Origin: Tropicibacter sp. R16_0
GTDB lineage: Bacteria > Pseudomonadota > Alphaproteobacteria > Rhodobacterales > Rhodobacteraceae
DNA length: 64,000 nt
Direction of reading: 5' to 3'
Assembly: GCF_017743935.1 (NCBI RefSeq)
Contig: NZ_JAGHRE010000007.1
Coordinates: forward strand, 62,001 to 126,000
The notes beneath the pieces are model-generated. The model did not search any database. It was not told the DNA's origin and saw nothing but the letters and a program-made list of their open reading frames with translations. Positions 17,639-27,163 of the stretch are shown here, piece by piece (position 1 is the first letter of the stretch; every line of letters begins with the position of its first letter). The position numbers were made by a program, and so were the translations under genes.

Positions 17639-17647
17639 GGTATCACC

Positions 17648-20600
17648 TCAAAGAACGGTTGCTTGGTAGGGGTCGGACAGCGGGCCAGGCAGGCCATCGA
17701 CCGTGCGGGGTTCGAAATAGTAGCGGTAGATCCCCGGCGTCAGCGTGGCGGCCGTTGCCAAGTACAGCGCCACCTCATCGAGTTTTCCGACGAAGCTGGC
17801 GGTGGCTGAGAGTGCAAGCCCAGTTTGACCGGACGGCACGACAAAGCTCTGCAATGCCCGCCCGATGGCACTGATTGGCAAGCCATCAAGATCAGTGGAC
17901 CCCGTCAGCTTCGGCGTCAGCGCCCCGCCGCTCCAGGCGGTGACGTTCGCGCTGAAATGATAGGTGCGCGCCTCGGTCAGGTCGATTGTCTGGCTCAGAT
18001 CCCCTGCGTCGCCAGAGACATGCTCAGCCTCACCACCCGATTGGCTCCAACCCGTTCCAAGCGTCCAGCCGCTGCCCTCGAAAGAAGGGTCTGCAAGCAG
18101 GTTGGCGCGCGTTGCATCCCCGTCGACATAGCTGATCGTTGCACCTGACGGCCCCGTGATAGCCTCAGGCAACGCATGCAGATCCCGGTCCAACACCTCG
18201 CCATAAGGCACGCGATAGACCATCACCTGATCCACCGGTGAAGCTGGCATCGGTAGGCTCAGAACCGCGTGACCAAGCCCGCCGTCCACCTGCACCGCAT
18301 CCGCATCGATCGCTGGGGGCAATTGCGCTGATCCGGTCCCCGCTTCGACAACCAGAGTGGCGGTTGGATCACTGATCGTGTCGTCATACGAAATCGCAAA
18401 AGCCCGCAGGTCGATCTCACTACCTGTCAGGACGCCATGGATATGGACCTTGGAACTGGCGGCTGCCACTTCCTGTGATTGCCAAGCCGTTTCCCCAACG
18501 GCCCTGTACTCGACGCGGAAACGGGACACAGCCACAGAGCCGCTTGCCGGGGCCAGTTGAATCGTCACGGTTGTATCGGCGGGCTCCGCAGGATCACCCG
18601 GATCCTCCCCTCCGGTGTATCTGGACGGTGCCACCAAAGAAACGAGACGCGGTGGTTGCGGCTTTTGAGCCCCCAAGACAATCTCGGACCCTACCCGGCC
18701 GCTCCAGTCGGGCGGGTCTTCGGCGTCCGTCAGCGCGTCGATCTGCGGGGCGGCCGGAACCAATTTGAGGGTCGAACTGAACTCGCTGCCCGCCTCGATG
18801 CCCTTGACCACCATCGCCTCGCTCAAATGAGCCAGCGGGCCAATGTGGATCAGATCACCCACCGCAGGCGCAGGGCCATCCCCGCGCAACTCAAGCAAAG
18901 GTGCCTTGGGCACTGGAGCCACAACAGAACGCACCACCGAGGCGCCGATGGTGTCTTCTTCGTCAGCAAAGATACGGAATCGGATCCCCAGATCTGTCCC
19001 TTCCTCAGGGAACACAACATCATCGATCTCGATCAACCTGTCTTCGGCAGTCAGCACCCGCGCCGCCAACTGGTCATGGGCCAGCACATCGTAGGCGCCC
19101 ATCACCAGATCTCCGCGCGTGACGGCCCGCACCGCCCCGCTTTGAGACGTGGTGAACGTATCGGGCCGATGGATCAGCTCATACATCCGCCGCCGCGCCT
19201 CGATCCAAATCTCACGCGGGTCAGTCTTGCCCGGGATCTGGATCTCTTCGGTTGTGGTCATGTCCCCGGAATGACCGGGCCAGGGAATGAGGCGTTCAGC
19301 CGAGACGAAATCATTGGTTTCGTCAAAGAAACTGACGCGGAAACCATGCGGTGGATCGAAATAGGACCGCGACCAGCTGAAGCCCTCGGAATTCCGCGGG
19401 CTGATGTGATCCACAACCAGATCCTGCGGGCGATCGATCACCACACCCCAGGAAATCCCGTCGTGACGCGGGAACGCGCGCCCCGCGGCACAGATCTCGC
19501 GCTGCAGATCTCCAAAGGACTGGCCGGTTTCGACAACCCGATCGTATTTGAGCCCCTTCTCTTCGCACCAAAGATACCAGTCCTTCAGGATCTCCCAGTC
19601 GATTTCCGTGTCGGCAACGGGAAACGGGTTTGATGGCCCCTGCAGCAAAGCGATAAACGCCGCCGCAGGGTTGCGCGGCAGCCCTTCGCTCCAGCCGGTG
19701 CCATCCCAGCGAAGCGCATAACGTTCCGCAATCAGATTGACGCTGTCGAGCGCGTTGTTGAGCTGATGAGTTGCCCGGATCCGCATGGCGATCAACGCCA
19801 GGGGCTTGTCGATGTTCAATGGGCCCTCAGGGCGGATCGACTGGAGCGCCGCCAGATTGACGCGATCCACCACTGACGATCCTGCGGCGTCATCGGTCAT
19901 CCGCGTGACTTCGATGTCCCATTTGCCGCGGTTCGGCAATTGCCACCTGTACTGGCGATACATCGTCCGGTCATTCAGACCCGAGATCTCCAACTCAGTC
20001 ACAGGCTGCCAGGTCTCATCACCAACCGGGCGCTGCTGGATCCTGACAGTTATGGTGCGATAGGCTTTGCGTCCCTTGTCATCGACCGCAAACAACCCCT
20101 GGGGAAAGGACAAGATGACGTTGACGTCCTGCGTATCAGCAGCGGTCTGACGCACCACTGGCGTCTCGACACTCGGACCACCCGTCGCTTCTCCGGCGTC
20201 GTCCAACTCCGGGGGCCGTACAAGCTCGATCCCCTCGGCCTGTTCCAGCACCTGGTGGGGATAGAGCGAGATTGGCGCGTCACCGGGACGCCCTTCGCGG
20301 ATCTCAATCTCGACCTCGTCATATTCATCGATCGACGTGTTGCCGATCCGAACATCCGAGCTCTTGATCGGGCCCATACCAACGCAAAACAACGCGCGCA
20401 CAAACTGCTGATCTCCGACAACCTCTGTATAGCTGTTGGCGGCAAAGGGCGGCGCTGTCCGGTGACGCCCGTAGACGTCTGGCACCGGCTCATTCTGGCG
20501 TGCCGTGTTGGCCCATCCAGAGATCGAATAGGCGTTCTTTCGACGGTCCTGCTCGGGTGTCTGCATCGGGATAAGTGCATTCACCAAAAGGCCCCCGACG

Positions 20601-20989
20601 ACGGTCAGGCCGGTGCCGATTGCGGCCGTTAGGAAAGGCGTCGTCTTGCCGAAAATGGCCCCAGCCAGCGGCCCTGCAAATGCGGTGGCGGCAACGGCCA
20701 CGACAGCCAAGAGAATGGTTCGCGCTGCGTCCTTGCCCGGCACGATCCGAATAACAACCCGAACCCCGGATTTTGGTCTGGTCGTCGCCCAAAAGCGTGC
20801 GTCGATCGGGGCGGCCCCTTCCTTCGTAACCAAGACCACGCGCACACTGCTGTGGTCAGAAGGCGCAAGCCCAGGAAAGGCCGTCGCGATCATTTCAGCC
20901 AGGCTCAAGCCCTCTGGCAGCTCCAGTTCGCGACGCGCATGCCCCGGATCCAGAAGCGGGGCCGTCAGGACGGATACACCGTTTCTCAT
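17648..20989 (-). CDS. Tail tip attachment protein, gpJ-like
   Basis: The 1113-residue product is the central tail-tip/host-specificity protein, which closes the distal end of the tail tube and holds the fibre. An N-terminal domain is followed by a hydrophobic glycine-rich stretch (about residues 108-165) like that seen in J proteins. After this come the conserved EPVPDVYGRHRTAPPFA region and, towards the C-terminus, fibronectin-III-like beta domains (YTGGEDPGDPAEPADTTVTI, FRVEYRAVG). Start ATG at 20989 overlaps the NlpC/P60 stop by four bases. Order and size match lambda J; no separate I-like gene is present. Confidence 0.85.
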   Translation of the reverse strand: MRNGVSVLTAPLLDPGHARRELELPEGLSLAEMIATAFPGLAPSDHSSVRVVLVTKEGAAPIDARFWATTRPKSGVRVVIRIVPGKDAARTILLAVVAVAATAFAGPLAGAIFGKTTPFLTAAIGTGLTVVGGLLVNALIPMQTPEQDRRKNAYSISGWANTARQNEPVPDVYGRHRTAPPFAANSYTEVVGDQQFVRALFCVGMGPIKSSDVRIGNTSIDEYDEVEIEIREGRPGDAPISLYPHQVLEQAEGIELVRPPELDDAGEATGGPSVETPVVRQTAADTQDVNVILSFPQGLFAVDDKGRKAYRTITVRIQQRPVGDETWQPVTELEISGLNDRTMYRQYRWQLPNRGKWDIEVTRMTDDAAGSSVVDRVNLAALQSIRPEGPLNIDKPLALIAMRIRATHQLNNALDSVNLIAERYALRWDGTGWSEGLPRNPAAAFIALLQGPSNPFPVADTEIDWEILKDWYLWCEEKGLKYDRVVETGQSFGDLQREICAAGRAFPRHDGISWGVVIDRPQDLVVDHISPRNSEGFSWSRSYFDPPHGFRVSFFDETNDFVSAERLIPWPGHSGDMTTTEEIQIPGKTDPREIWIEARRRMYELIHRPDTFTTSQSGAVRAVTRGDLVMGAYDVLAHDQLAARVLTAEDRLIEIDDVVFPEEGTDLGIRFRIFADEEDTIGASVVRSVVAPVPKAPLLELRGDGPAPAVGDLIHIGPLAHLSEAMVVKGIEAGSEFSSTLKLVPAAPQIDALTDAEDPPDWSGRVGSEIVLGAQKPQPPRLVSLVAPSRYTGGEDPGDPAEPADTTVTIQLAPASGSVAVSRFRVEYRAVGETAWQSQEVAAASSKVHIHGVLTGSEIDLRAFAISYDDTISDPTATLVVEAGTGSAQLPPAIDADAVQVDGGLGHAVLSLPMPASPVDQVMVYRVPYGEVLDRDLHALPEAITGPSGATISYVDGDATRANLLADPSFEGSGWTLGTGWSQSGGEAEHVSGDAGDLSQTIDLTEARTYHFSANVTAWSGGALTPKLTGSTDLDGLPISAIGRALQSFVVPSGQTGLALSATASFVGKLDEVALYLATAATLTPGIYRYYFEPRTVDGLPGPLSDPYQATVL

Positions 20990-21399
20990 GACAGATCCCC
21001 CGCCTGAGCATGCCGGTAGATGCCGCAGAGCCTTACCGCCCAACGCGGGGCCGACAAGGACGCTACCCGAGCCTGATCAGACCCATCGATATGCAGCATC
21101 AAATCCCGCGCCACGAAGATACCGACATGCGAACGCCAGCGCCCCCGGCGGAACAGCAGCAGGTCAAAGGCCTGCGGTGTCTCAACCTGGCTCCAGGGAC
21201 CGACCGCCTCTTGTGCATCAATGAGGCCGGCGATTTCCGCGCGTTCGTCGGGCGACACATATTCGCCGTCATAACCCGGCAACTCGATCGACAGTTCTTG
21301 CGCGTAGACAAGACACGCTAGGCCCCAGCAATCACAGCCCATTTCACTGCGGCCATGGTCGGCCTGCGGGATGCCCACGTATCGGTTTGACCAGCTCAT
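20986..21399 (-). CDS. NlpC/P60 tail peptidase, gpK-like
   Basis: The 137-residue product is a papain-like cell-wall peptidase of the tail tip. The catalytic Cys lies in GCDCWGLACLVYAQ and the His in WRSHVGIFVAR; the tail of the domain includes LMLHIDGSDQ. Such proteins may help the tail pass peptidoglycan or process tail proteins. Lambda K also carries an N-terminal Mov34/JAMM domain that is absent here. ATGA overlaps on both sides show tight translational coupling. Confidence 0.85.
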   Translation of the reverse strand: MSWSNRYVGIPQADHGRSEMGCDCWGLACLVYAQELSIELPGYDGEYVSPDERAEIAGLIDAQEAVGPWSQVETPQAFDLLLFRRGRWRSHVGIFVARDLMLHIDGSDQARVASLSAPRWAVRLCGIYRHAQAGDLS

Positions 21400-21920
21400 G
21401 CGAACAACCCCGGGAAACGAAATTTCGTGAAACGATCCATCGGCACGGTTTCGTCTTCGATCGGCTGGCGGGACATCTGGATCCTCACCTCTCCAAAGTC
21501 GCCGTTGCTGCTCATCATGTGCAGGTCCCGATATTGGACCTCGGGAACATGAACCGAAGAGGCCAAAACCACGGCCATGTGGACGCGCGGGCGATCCGTG
21601 AACCCCCGCAACAGTTGGGAAATCCGGTTGTCTACGTTCTCCAGGACAATGGTTCCGGCTGCAGGTGCATCCTCAAGATCCGATGGCAACTCGGCAGAGG
21701 CCAGTACGAAGAGATACGGATCAGCCACAACGTTTGCACCGGCCCAAGGTGAGCGCGTGCCATAAACAAGAGGCTCAACCGAGATCCGCTCTGTCGGATC
21801 CGTGGACAGGCGGATCGGCGCATCGAGCGACGGGTGTTCGATGGCAAACAGCGCCACTTCGGCCTCAGAACTCAAAGGCGCATCTGCCGCACGGCGTGCA
21901 TTCAGCGACACACGCCTCAT
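21396..21920 (-). CDS. Minor tail protein, gpL-position (DUF1833-like)
   Basis: The 174-residue product lies in the L position between an M-like and a K-like gene. The pattern LFAIEHPSLDAPIRLSTDPT followed later by VLENVDNRISQLLRG resembles the DUF1833 family of phage tail proteins as I remember it. Unlike lambda L it has no cysteines, so it cannot hold an iron-sulfur cluster. It overlaps its neighbours by four bases on each side. Confidence 0.6.
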   Translation of the reverse strand: MRRVSLNARRAADAPLSSEAEVALFAIEHPSLDAPIRLSTDPTERISVEPLVYGTRSPWAGANVVADPYLFVLASAELPSDLEDAPAAGTIVLENVDNRISQLLRGFTDRPRVHMAVVLASSVHVPEVQYRDLHMMSSNGDFGEVRIQMSRQPIEDETVPMDRFTKFRFPGLFA

Positions 21921-22339
21921 GGCAGCACCACAATGCTGAAGCTGATCACCGTTCTGATCCCCTCAATTCGTTCTTGAGGCATTTCATCGCCAAGCATGCA
22001 GAGCCACTGCGCGGCCAGCAGCACCGGAGCCCCCTCCGATGTCAGGAATGGCTGCCCGTCCGCTGTCAGAAACTGCCAGCCGTCGGTGGTCGGATCGGGC
22101 ATGTAGAAAGCGATTGCTCCCATGTCGATCGTCTCTTCAAGAAAGCGATCAAAGACAGCCTTTTGGGAACGCGTCACCTTCAACGTCATTTGGATATCCC
22201 GGGCCGTCTGCGACCATCGGCGGCGATATCCGGGGATCCCAGTATCCGCCTTGCGCTTTGAACGAGGGTCGACAAGCTGGCCCTGAAAGCCGCGTCGTTG
22301 CGGGCGCGGCAGGTCGACCGGCCAAGTCGGGACAGTCAT
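21917..22339 (-). CDS. Minor tail protein, gpM-position
   Basis: The 140-residue product directly follows the tape-measure gene and precedes the L-like gene, the place of lambda M. Features include WPVDLPRPQRRGFQGQ at the N-terminus and FDRFLEETIDMGAIAFYMPD in the middle, typical of small baseplate-hub proteins. Assignment rests on gene order. Confidence 0.6.
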   Translation of the reverse strand: MTVPTWPVDLPRPQRRGFQGQLVDPRSKRKADTGIPGYRRRWSQTARDIQMTLKVTRSQKAVFDRFLEETIDMGAIAFYMPDPTTDGWQFLTADGQPFLTSEGAPVLLAAQWLCMLGDEMPQERIEGIRTVISFSIVVLP

Positions 22340-25300
22340 CGCAACGTCCCCCGGTCAGTCAGATCGTACTTGTTCTTGAGGCTCCTGCGGGCGCCGCCAC
22401 CGGGATGTTCGATCGCTTCACCCACTCGATCAGAGAATTCATAGGTCCAACGTCGACCGCCGTCCGCACCGCGGCTTTCGCCTTTTTCCTTGACGGAAAT
22501 GCCTGATGAATGGTCCTCGAACACAATCGTGGGAGCAGCGCCAACTGGCCCAGATGCGGCCCCGGCACCACCACCAAAACCGCCCAGGAAACCGCCATCT
22601 GCCAACCGAGGCAATCGCCGCTGGCGAACCGCCTCCATGAAGTCCCGACCGTAGTAATTGACGGCAGAAGCAGGTTGCATGAATTCATCGCGAGATCCCC
22701 ACAGCAAGATGTTGTCCTGCCTGCTGTGACCACTGCCACCAATCAAGCCATGGGCCCGGCCGCCAAACTGGACGCCACCGCCCACGGCCAGTTTTTGAAA
22801 GCCGCCACCTGTGGCAGCCGCGGGCGCCACATTCAGCCCGAAACTACCGCCAAGATTACCGATCAGGTCAGCGATCAAGTTGCCCAGGTAATCCCAGACA
22901 GGATCAAACGCGAGTTCCCAGAGTTTGTCGGCGACATGTGTCGCAATATCATCGAAGAAGCCGCGCACGCCTTCGCCGCCTTGCTTGAAGTTGTCAAAGG
23001 CAGCGCGCACCGCATCGCTGGAATCCTGAAGGTCTCGCTGACCAGCATCGCCCGTGTTCTTCCCACGCTCTTGCTCCGCAGTGCGCCGAGCAATCGCGTC
23101 AGCCTGTTCATTGATCACCTCGATAAGTCGGCGACCATCCTCCAGAACATGCGTATCGACGTCGATACCGGCGCGCTTTGCATCGGTCAGAGCCTGATGG
23201 ACATAGGTCAACCGCGCCTGCTCCGCCGCGGACAGGCCCATCATCGATACTTCCAGGGCCAGCTGCGCCTCTTGCTCCTTGCCTGCCGCCAGCAGATCCT
23301 GAAGCGCCTTAACCTGCGCCTCGGTTACCCTGCGCCGGTGTTCCAGCGCCGCATCCCGCTCTTTTTGACTGCGTGCCGCCAACTCATCGACGCCAACATT
23401 CCCGGAAAACACCTGCGCCTCGGTATGGCGGCGCCCTGCGTTGACCCCTTGGTTGTGACCGCTCAGCCCCCGGATCGCAGCAGCCACATCTGCATTTGAC
23501 CCCTCACGCAACGCGGCCAGAACTCCGGCCAGATCCCCTGTTTCCGAAAAGTCACCCGCGCCGTAGTTGTACACCAACGAGGAAACCGCGCCCTGCTGTG
23601 CCGGAGTGAAGCTGTCGAAGAGATCTTGACCGAGCTTGCCGATAATCACCTCATGGATATCGCCAATGCGCCGAAACAGATCCCGCTCTGCATCCTCGAC
23701 ACTGACGCGGGTGCCCTTGGTAACCGCCCGCACTTCGCCGCTCTCCAGCGTGATCGTATCCGAACCATATCCGACCCGATCGGCATTAACGTCCCAATAT
23801 GGTACGGAGCGGAAACCCTCAAAGAAGCGCAGCATATGCGCCGAAGCGTTGGCGCCATCGCTTGCATCCGCGATCTGCTTCAACAGCGGCTTGCTGCTAT
23901 CTGGCATGCCACCCACCATGCGGCTTTGGGCATACTCGCGCTGCGCATCGATCATCTTCCTGAGATTGACAGCTGCCCGGTCAGCATCTTCTGCCACTTG
24001 TTCCGGGAAGGTCTTTCCAGGCTTTTCCTTGCTGGCCTCCCAAGTGCCGTTCAGCAGATCCTTGAACTCTTGCAGGCGGATCTCGCCCCGAGCCAACGCG
24101 TCCACCAATGCAAGGATCCCGTCTTCACCGCCCTGCCGTAGCAGTTTCCCGGCGGCAGCCGCATTTTTCATGGCCAGACGCAGCTTTTCGTAAGCGACGA
24201 TCAGATCCGCCTCAGAAGAACTGTCTCTGATCTCTGCAAGCTGCTCCTCGAAGCCGCCAATCTGTTCCGCCAGGCCAGCCAGGTGATCGCGCGCGGTCTG
24301 CAGGTCAGTATCGGCGACGCCCTTGGTCGCATCATCCAGCAGCTGGATAGCGCTAAGGGCCTCTTCACCGGTTCCTGCAACTGTCTTGAGATCCGCCGCA
24401 ATCGCTTCAAATGAGCGGTCTCCCTTTTCGATCGAGGCCAACGCATCAACGACACGATCAAAGACCGGCCCGAGGTTGCTGAATTGACCCGTTCTATCGT
24501 CGTACTCGGGACGAGGACCACGCACGCCCTTTAAGGCATTCCGCCAAGCCTCCATCGACATCTCGGCAATTTCCTGTGTCGCCCCCTGAATATGCTGAGG
24601 GTTCAACAGACCATCGCCCTTTGCTGTGGCCAGCAACTCAGCTTGCGACATCTTCTGTTTGTCGATCGCAACCTGAACAGCCGCCCGGCCCTGTCGCAGC
24701 AGCTCAGCCGTCGATGCGGACACCTTGCCGCCCAACTTGTCCTGTTCCTCCGCGGCGAGCCTGCTGGCCTCTGCATAGGCTTCAATTGCTGCAGCCCCAT
24801 CACTTGCCGCCAATTCGGAATTGCCAATGGCGTCTGACGCCTTGTCCGCATCCAATCCCAGGGCCACCAACGATGCAGCAGTGATTGCCAGGCTCAAGGG
24901 CCCACCCAAAACACCGGTCAAAGCGCGACCTGCCAGACCGAGGCGCGTAAGCGGTCCCACCGCCCGAGACGCCGATGTCCCCACACCCGTGACCTGCGTT
25001 GCCAACTCGATGTAGGCGGCGCGCATAGCGACAGCTTGCGCCACAGCCAACTTGATCCCGCGCCCGACAAGCACAACAACCAGCGCCTGCGCGACGCGGC
25101 TGGCCGCCTCTTCGACCATTGGGAAGTTCTCGGCCAGATAGCGCAACGCGTCTGTCAAACGGTCGACCTTCGCCTCTGCAACATCCAACCCACCGTTCTG
25201 CGCGGCCTCAAGCTGCAGGGCCTCCCAGGCTGCGGCCACCTCTTTCAGAGCCCCATCCAGACCCTGCAAGCGTACCTCGGCCTGTTCCTGCGCCGATACG

Positions 25301-26355
25301 TCTTTCAAACCTTCTGCGAGATCCCGGAACCCGTCGCCTCCGATGTCCGCCAGAGCCAGCGCTGTACGGATCGCATCGGTCCCAAAAATTGTTTGCAGTG
25401 CGCTGTTGCGCGCCTCTTCCGATAGACCAGCAACACCGTTTCGCAGCTCTTCGGCGACTTCGGCCATAGACTTCATTTTGCCTTCATTGTCGAAGAACTG
25501 CAGGCCCAATTCATCCATGGCCTGTTTTGCCTGCTTGCCCTGCGGAACAAGACGGGCCAGGAAGTTTTTGTAGCTGGTGCCTGCATCCGAACCGGACGCA
25601 AAAGCCGATGAAGTTGCAGCTAGGGAGGTCAGGAATTCATCCAGCTCGACCCCAAACTTGCCAGCCACACCGCCAGCCTGGCCGATGGCGAGACGCAGAT
25701 CATCGAAACCGAACTTGGAATTCAGAGCCGCGCCGGTGACAGCATCCGCAATGCGCGGCAGCTCTTCTGCCTCCAGCTTGAACTGCAACATCAGGTCCGT
25801 GACCAGATCCGCAGACGGCGCCAGTTCGGCCCCCAGAGCCGAGGCCATCGCCAAGGTGGCGTCAAGCGCCCCGTCCAGGATCTGCTGAACTGACAGGCCA
25901 TTCTTGGCCAGCGTTTCGATCCCGTCGGCGGCCTGTGAGGCCGTGAACGCCGTTGTCGCGCCAAGTTCCCGGGCCTTGGCATCCAAAAGCGCCATCTGCC
26001 CCTCAGTGGCCCGGAGAACCCCCTGCACCCGCTTCATCGACGCCTGGTAGATCCGGGCAACATCAAGCGAGGTCCGGCCAAAGGCGACCAAACCACCGAC
26101 CAGCGCAGTCGTGCCAAGGAAGCGCCCCAGACGCTGCATGGCCGGGACCTCTTGCGAAACCGAGCGCAGGGCATCCTTCACGCCCCGCGCCGCCTTGTCC
26201 GTCTTTTTCAGCCCGTCACTCGCAGGCTTTGCCGCCTTCTGGATCGACTTCAGGGACTTCTCCCCCGACACACCGAGGGCCATCAGATCACGCTCCAACT
26301 GTTTGCGCCCTTCAGCGCTCAGACGGAGCACATAGCTCTGCGACTTCTTACTCAT
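22336..26355 (-). CDS. Tail tape-measure protein with internal GH24 lysozyme domain
   Basis: The 1339-residue product sets tail length and leaves the tail during DNA entry. Residues about 80-290 match the TP901-type core (TTAFTASQAADGIETLAKNG). The rest is largely helical, with hydrophobic stretches around 440-500. At about residues 835-980 there is a T4-lysozyme-type domain: RFFEGFRSVPYWD with the catalytic Glu near residue 843, VGYGSDT, and FTPAQQGAVSSLVYNYG. This gives the tail a muramidase for crossing the wall on entry. The tail length encoded would be about 200 nm at 0.15 nm per residue, typical of a long flexible siphovirus tail. Confidence 0.9.
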   Translation of the reverse strand: MSKKSQSYVLRLSAEGRKQLERDLMALGVSGEKSLKSIQKAAKPASDGLKKTDKAARGVKDALRSVSQEVPAMQRLGRFLGTTALVGGLVAFGRTSLDVARIYQASMKRVQGVLRATEGQMALLDAKARELGATTAFTASQAADGIETLAKNGLSVQQILDGALDATLAMASALGAELAPSADLVTDLMLQFKLEAEELPRIADAVTGAALNSKFGFDDLRLAIGQAGGVAGKFGVELDEFLTSLAATSSAFASGSDAGTSYKNFLARLVPQGKQAKQAMDELGLQFFDNEGKMKSMAEVAEELRNGVAGLSEEARNSALQTIFGTDAIRTALALADIGGDGFRDLAEGLKDVSAQEQAEVRLQGLDGALKEVAAAWEALQLEAAQNGGLDVAEAKVDRLTDALRYLAENFPMVEEAASRVAQALVVVLVGRGIKLAVAQAVAMRAAYIELATQVTGVGTSASRAVGPLTRLGLAGRALTGVLGGPLSLAITAASLVALGLDADKASDAIGNSELAASDGAAAIEAYAEASRLAAEEQDKLGGKVSASTAELLRQGRAAVQVAIDKQKMSQAELLATAKGDGLLNPQHIQGATQEIAEMSMEAWRNALKGVRGPRPEYDDRTGQFSNLGPVFDRVVDALASIEKGDRSFEAIAADLKTVAGTGEEALSAIQLLDDATKGVADTDLQTARDHLAGLAEQIGGFEEQLAEIRDSSSEADLIVAYEKLRLAMKNAAAAGKLLRQGGEDGILALVDALARGEIRLQEFKDLLNGTWEASKEKPGKTFPEQVAEDADRAAVNLRKMIDAQREYAQSRMVGGMPDSSKPLLKQIADASDGANASAHMLRFFEGFRSVPYWDVNADRVGYGSDTITLESGEVRAVTKGTRVSVEDAERDLFRRIGDIHEVIIGKLGQDLFDSFTPAQQGAVSSLVYNYGAGDFSETGDLAGVLAALREGSNADVAAAIRGLSGHNQGVNAGRRHTEAQVFSGNVGVDELAARSQKERDAALEHRRRVTEAQVKALQDLLAAGKEQEAQLALEVSMMGLSAAEQARLTYVHQALTDAKRAGIDVDTHVLEDGRRLIEVINEQADAIARRTAEQERGKNTGDAGQRDLQDSSDAVRAAFDNFKQGGEGVRGFFDDIATHVADKLWELAFDPVWDYLGNLIADLIGNLGGSFGLNVAPAAATGGGFQKLAVGGGVQFGGRAHGLIGGSGHSRQDNILLWGSRDEFMQPASAVNYYGRDFMEAVRQRRLPRLADGGFLGGFGGGAGAASGPVGAAPTIVFEDHSSGISVKEKGESRGADGGRRWTYEFSDRVGEAIEHPGGGARRSLKNKYDLTDRGTLR

Positions 26356-27157
26356 GTCTCTGGATCTGGCCTTTGTTCTTCATAGGCCTCCATCATCCCG
26401 GCCTCCCAAAAGGGCAGGAACAAAGAGGCAAACGTTTCTGGATATCCGAGCGCACCCAACAGGGCCAAGCACGACCGGGCATCAAGCCCAACTGGTCCGC
26501 TCGGCCCCATGCGCAGCTGCAAACGCAGGATCTGGGCATTCTCGGCAAACAAGCGACCCTCTATGGATCGGGGTCGCTGTACATCTTCCTGGCAAGCGCC
26601 CTCGCCGCCAAATTTCGCGCATCCGAAACCAGGTGCCTCAGCACACCCGGCACAGTGCTTCAGCCCGCCGGAATACCGGTACTTTGCGAGGGCGCGGAGC
26701 CTTTTCCCTCAAGCGATACCGCTTGATAAGGGGTCAGCAACTGCTGCTGCAGCGACAAAGCCGCCCCCGGAAACTGCTCTAGAAAGTCCTCGATACGAGG
26801 TTTGACAAACGGCGCCTCAATCTCTTCCGCGTCCGGATCCACAACCTCGCCTTCACCTTCTGGCGCAAGCACGACACCACGCCAGCCGGTCCCGAATTTA
26901 AGCAGGATCAGCAGCAACAGCGCATGGGCATAGCGCCCCTTCACCGCATCCTCTGTTTCCGGTGAAATGTCCTCGTCATCCATGCTATCAAGCTCGGCCT
27001 GCTCGGACATTGGCGCCTGTTCACGCGCAATGCGCTGCGCCGCGGACTCAACTTCCTTGAACTCGGCATAAGAAAAACCGCGAACAAGAAACGAGACACC
27101 GTATCCCACGGGCAGTTCCCGCGGGACACCGATGCCTCGACCCAATCTCAACACCAT
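26352..27157 (-). CDS. Tail assembly chaperone, -1 frameshift product (G-GT type)
   Basis: If ribosomes slip back one base at 26702-26708, the upstream chaperone frame joins a second frame that runs to 26352 and gives a protein of about 268 residues. The second frame has no in-frame ATG, GTG or TTG for its first part, yet reads as good protein from the slip site (ALAKYRYSGGLKHCAGC, CAKFGGEGACQEDV), so frameshifting is the likely way it is made. Only the last 66 residues have their own possible start (TTG at 26552). It overlaps the tape-measure start by four bases, as in lambda. Confidence 0.72.
26660..27157 (-). CDS. Tail assembly chaperone, short form (gpG-like)
   Basis: The 165-residue unshifted product ends 14 codons after the slippery heptamer. 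It has a basic N-terminus (MVLRLGRGIGVPREL), a helical middle and an acidic C-terminal half (EGEVVDPDAEEIEAPF). It sits between the tail tube and tape-measure genes, where short and frameshifted chaperones coat the tape measure during tube assembly. The ATG at 27157 is preferred over the TTG at 27163. Confidence 0.75.
   Translation of the reverse strand: MVLRLGRGIGVPRELPVGYGVSFLVRGFSYAEFKEVESAAQRIAREQAPMSEQAELDSMDDEDISPETEDAVKGRYAHALLLLILLKFGTGWRGVVLAPEGEGEVVDPDAEEIEAPFVKPRIEDFLEQFPGAALSLQQQLLTPYQAVSLEGKGSAPSQSTGIPAG
26702..26708 (-). promoter_or_regulatory. Programmed -1 ribosomal frameshift site, G GGA AAA
   Basis: The heptamer is in the exact register required (zero-frame codons GAG GGA AAA GGC). 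A slip lets both tRNAs re-pair as GGG and AAA and continue AGG CTC CGC into the downstream chaperone frame, which is open from here to 26352. The same place in lambda uses GGGAAAG. Confidence 0.75.
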
Positions 27158-27163
27158 CTTCAA

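Noticed and set aside
18479-19633. Long plus-strand frame opposite the J-like gene
   Set aside because: It is a shadow of the tail-tip gene, whose conserved segments lie on the other strand.
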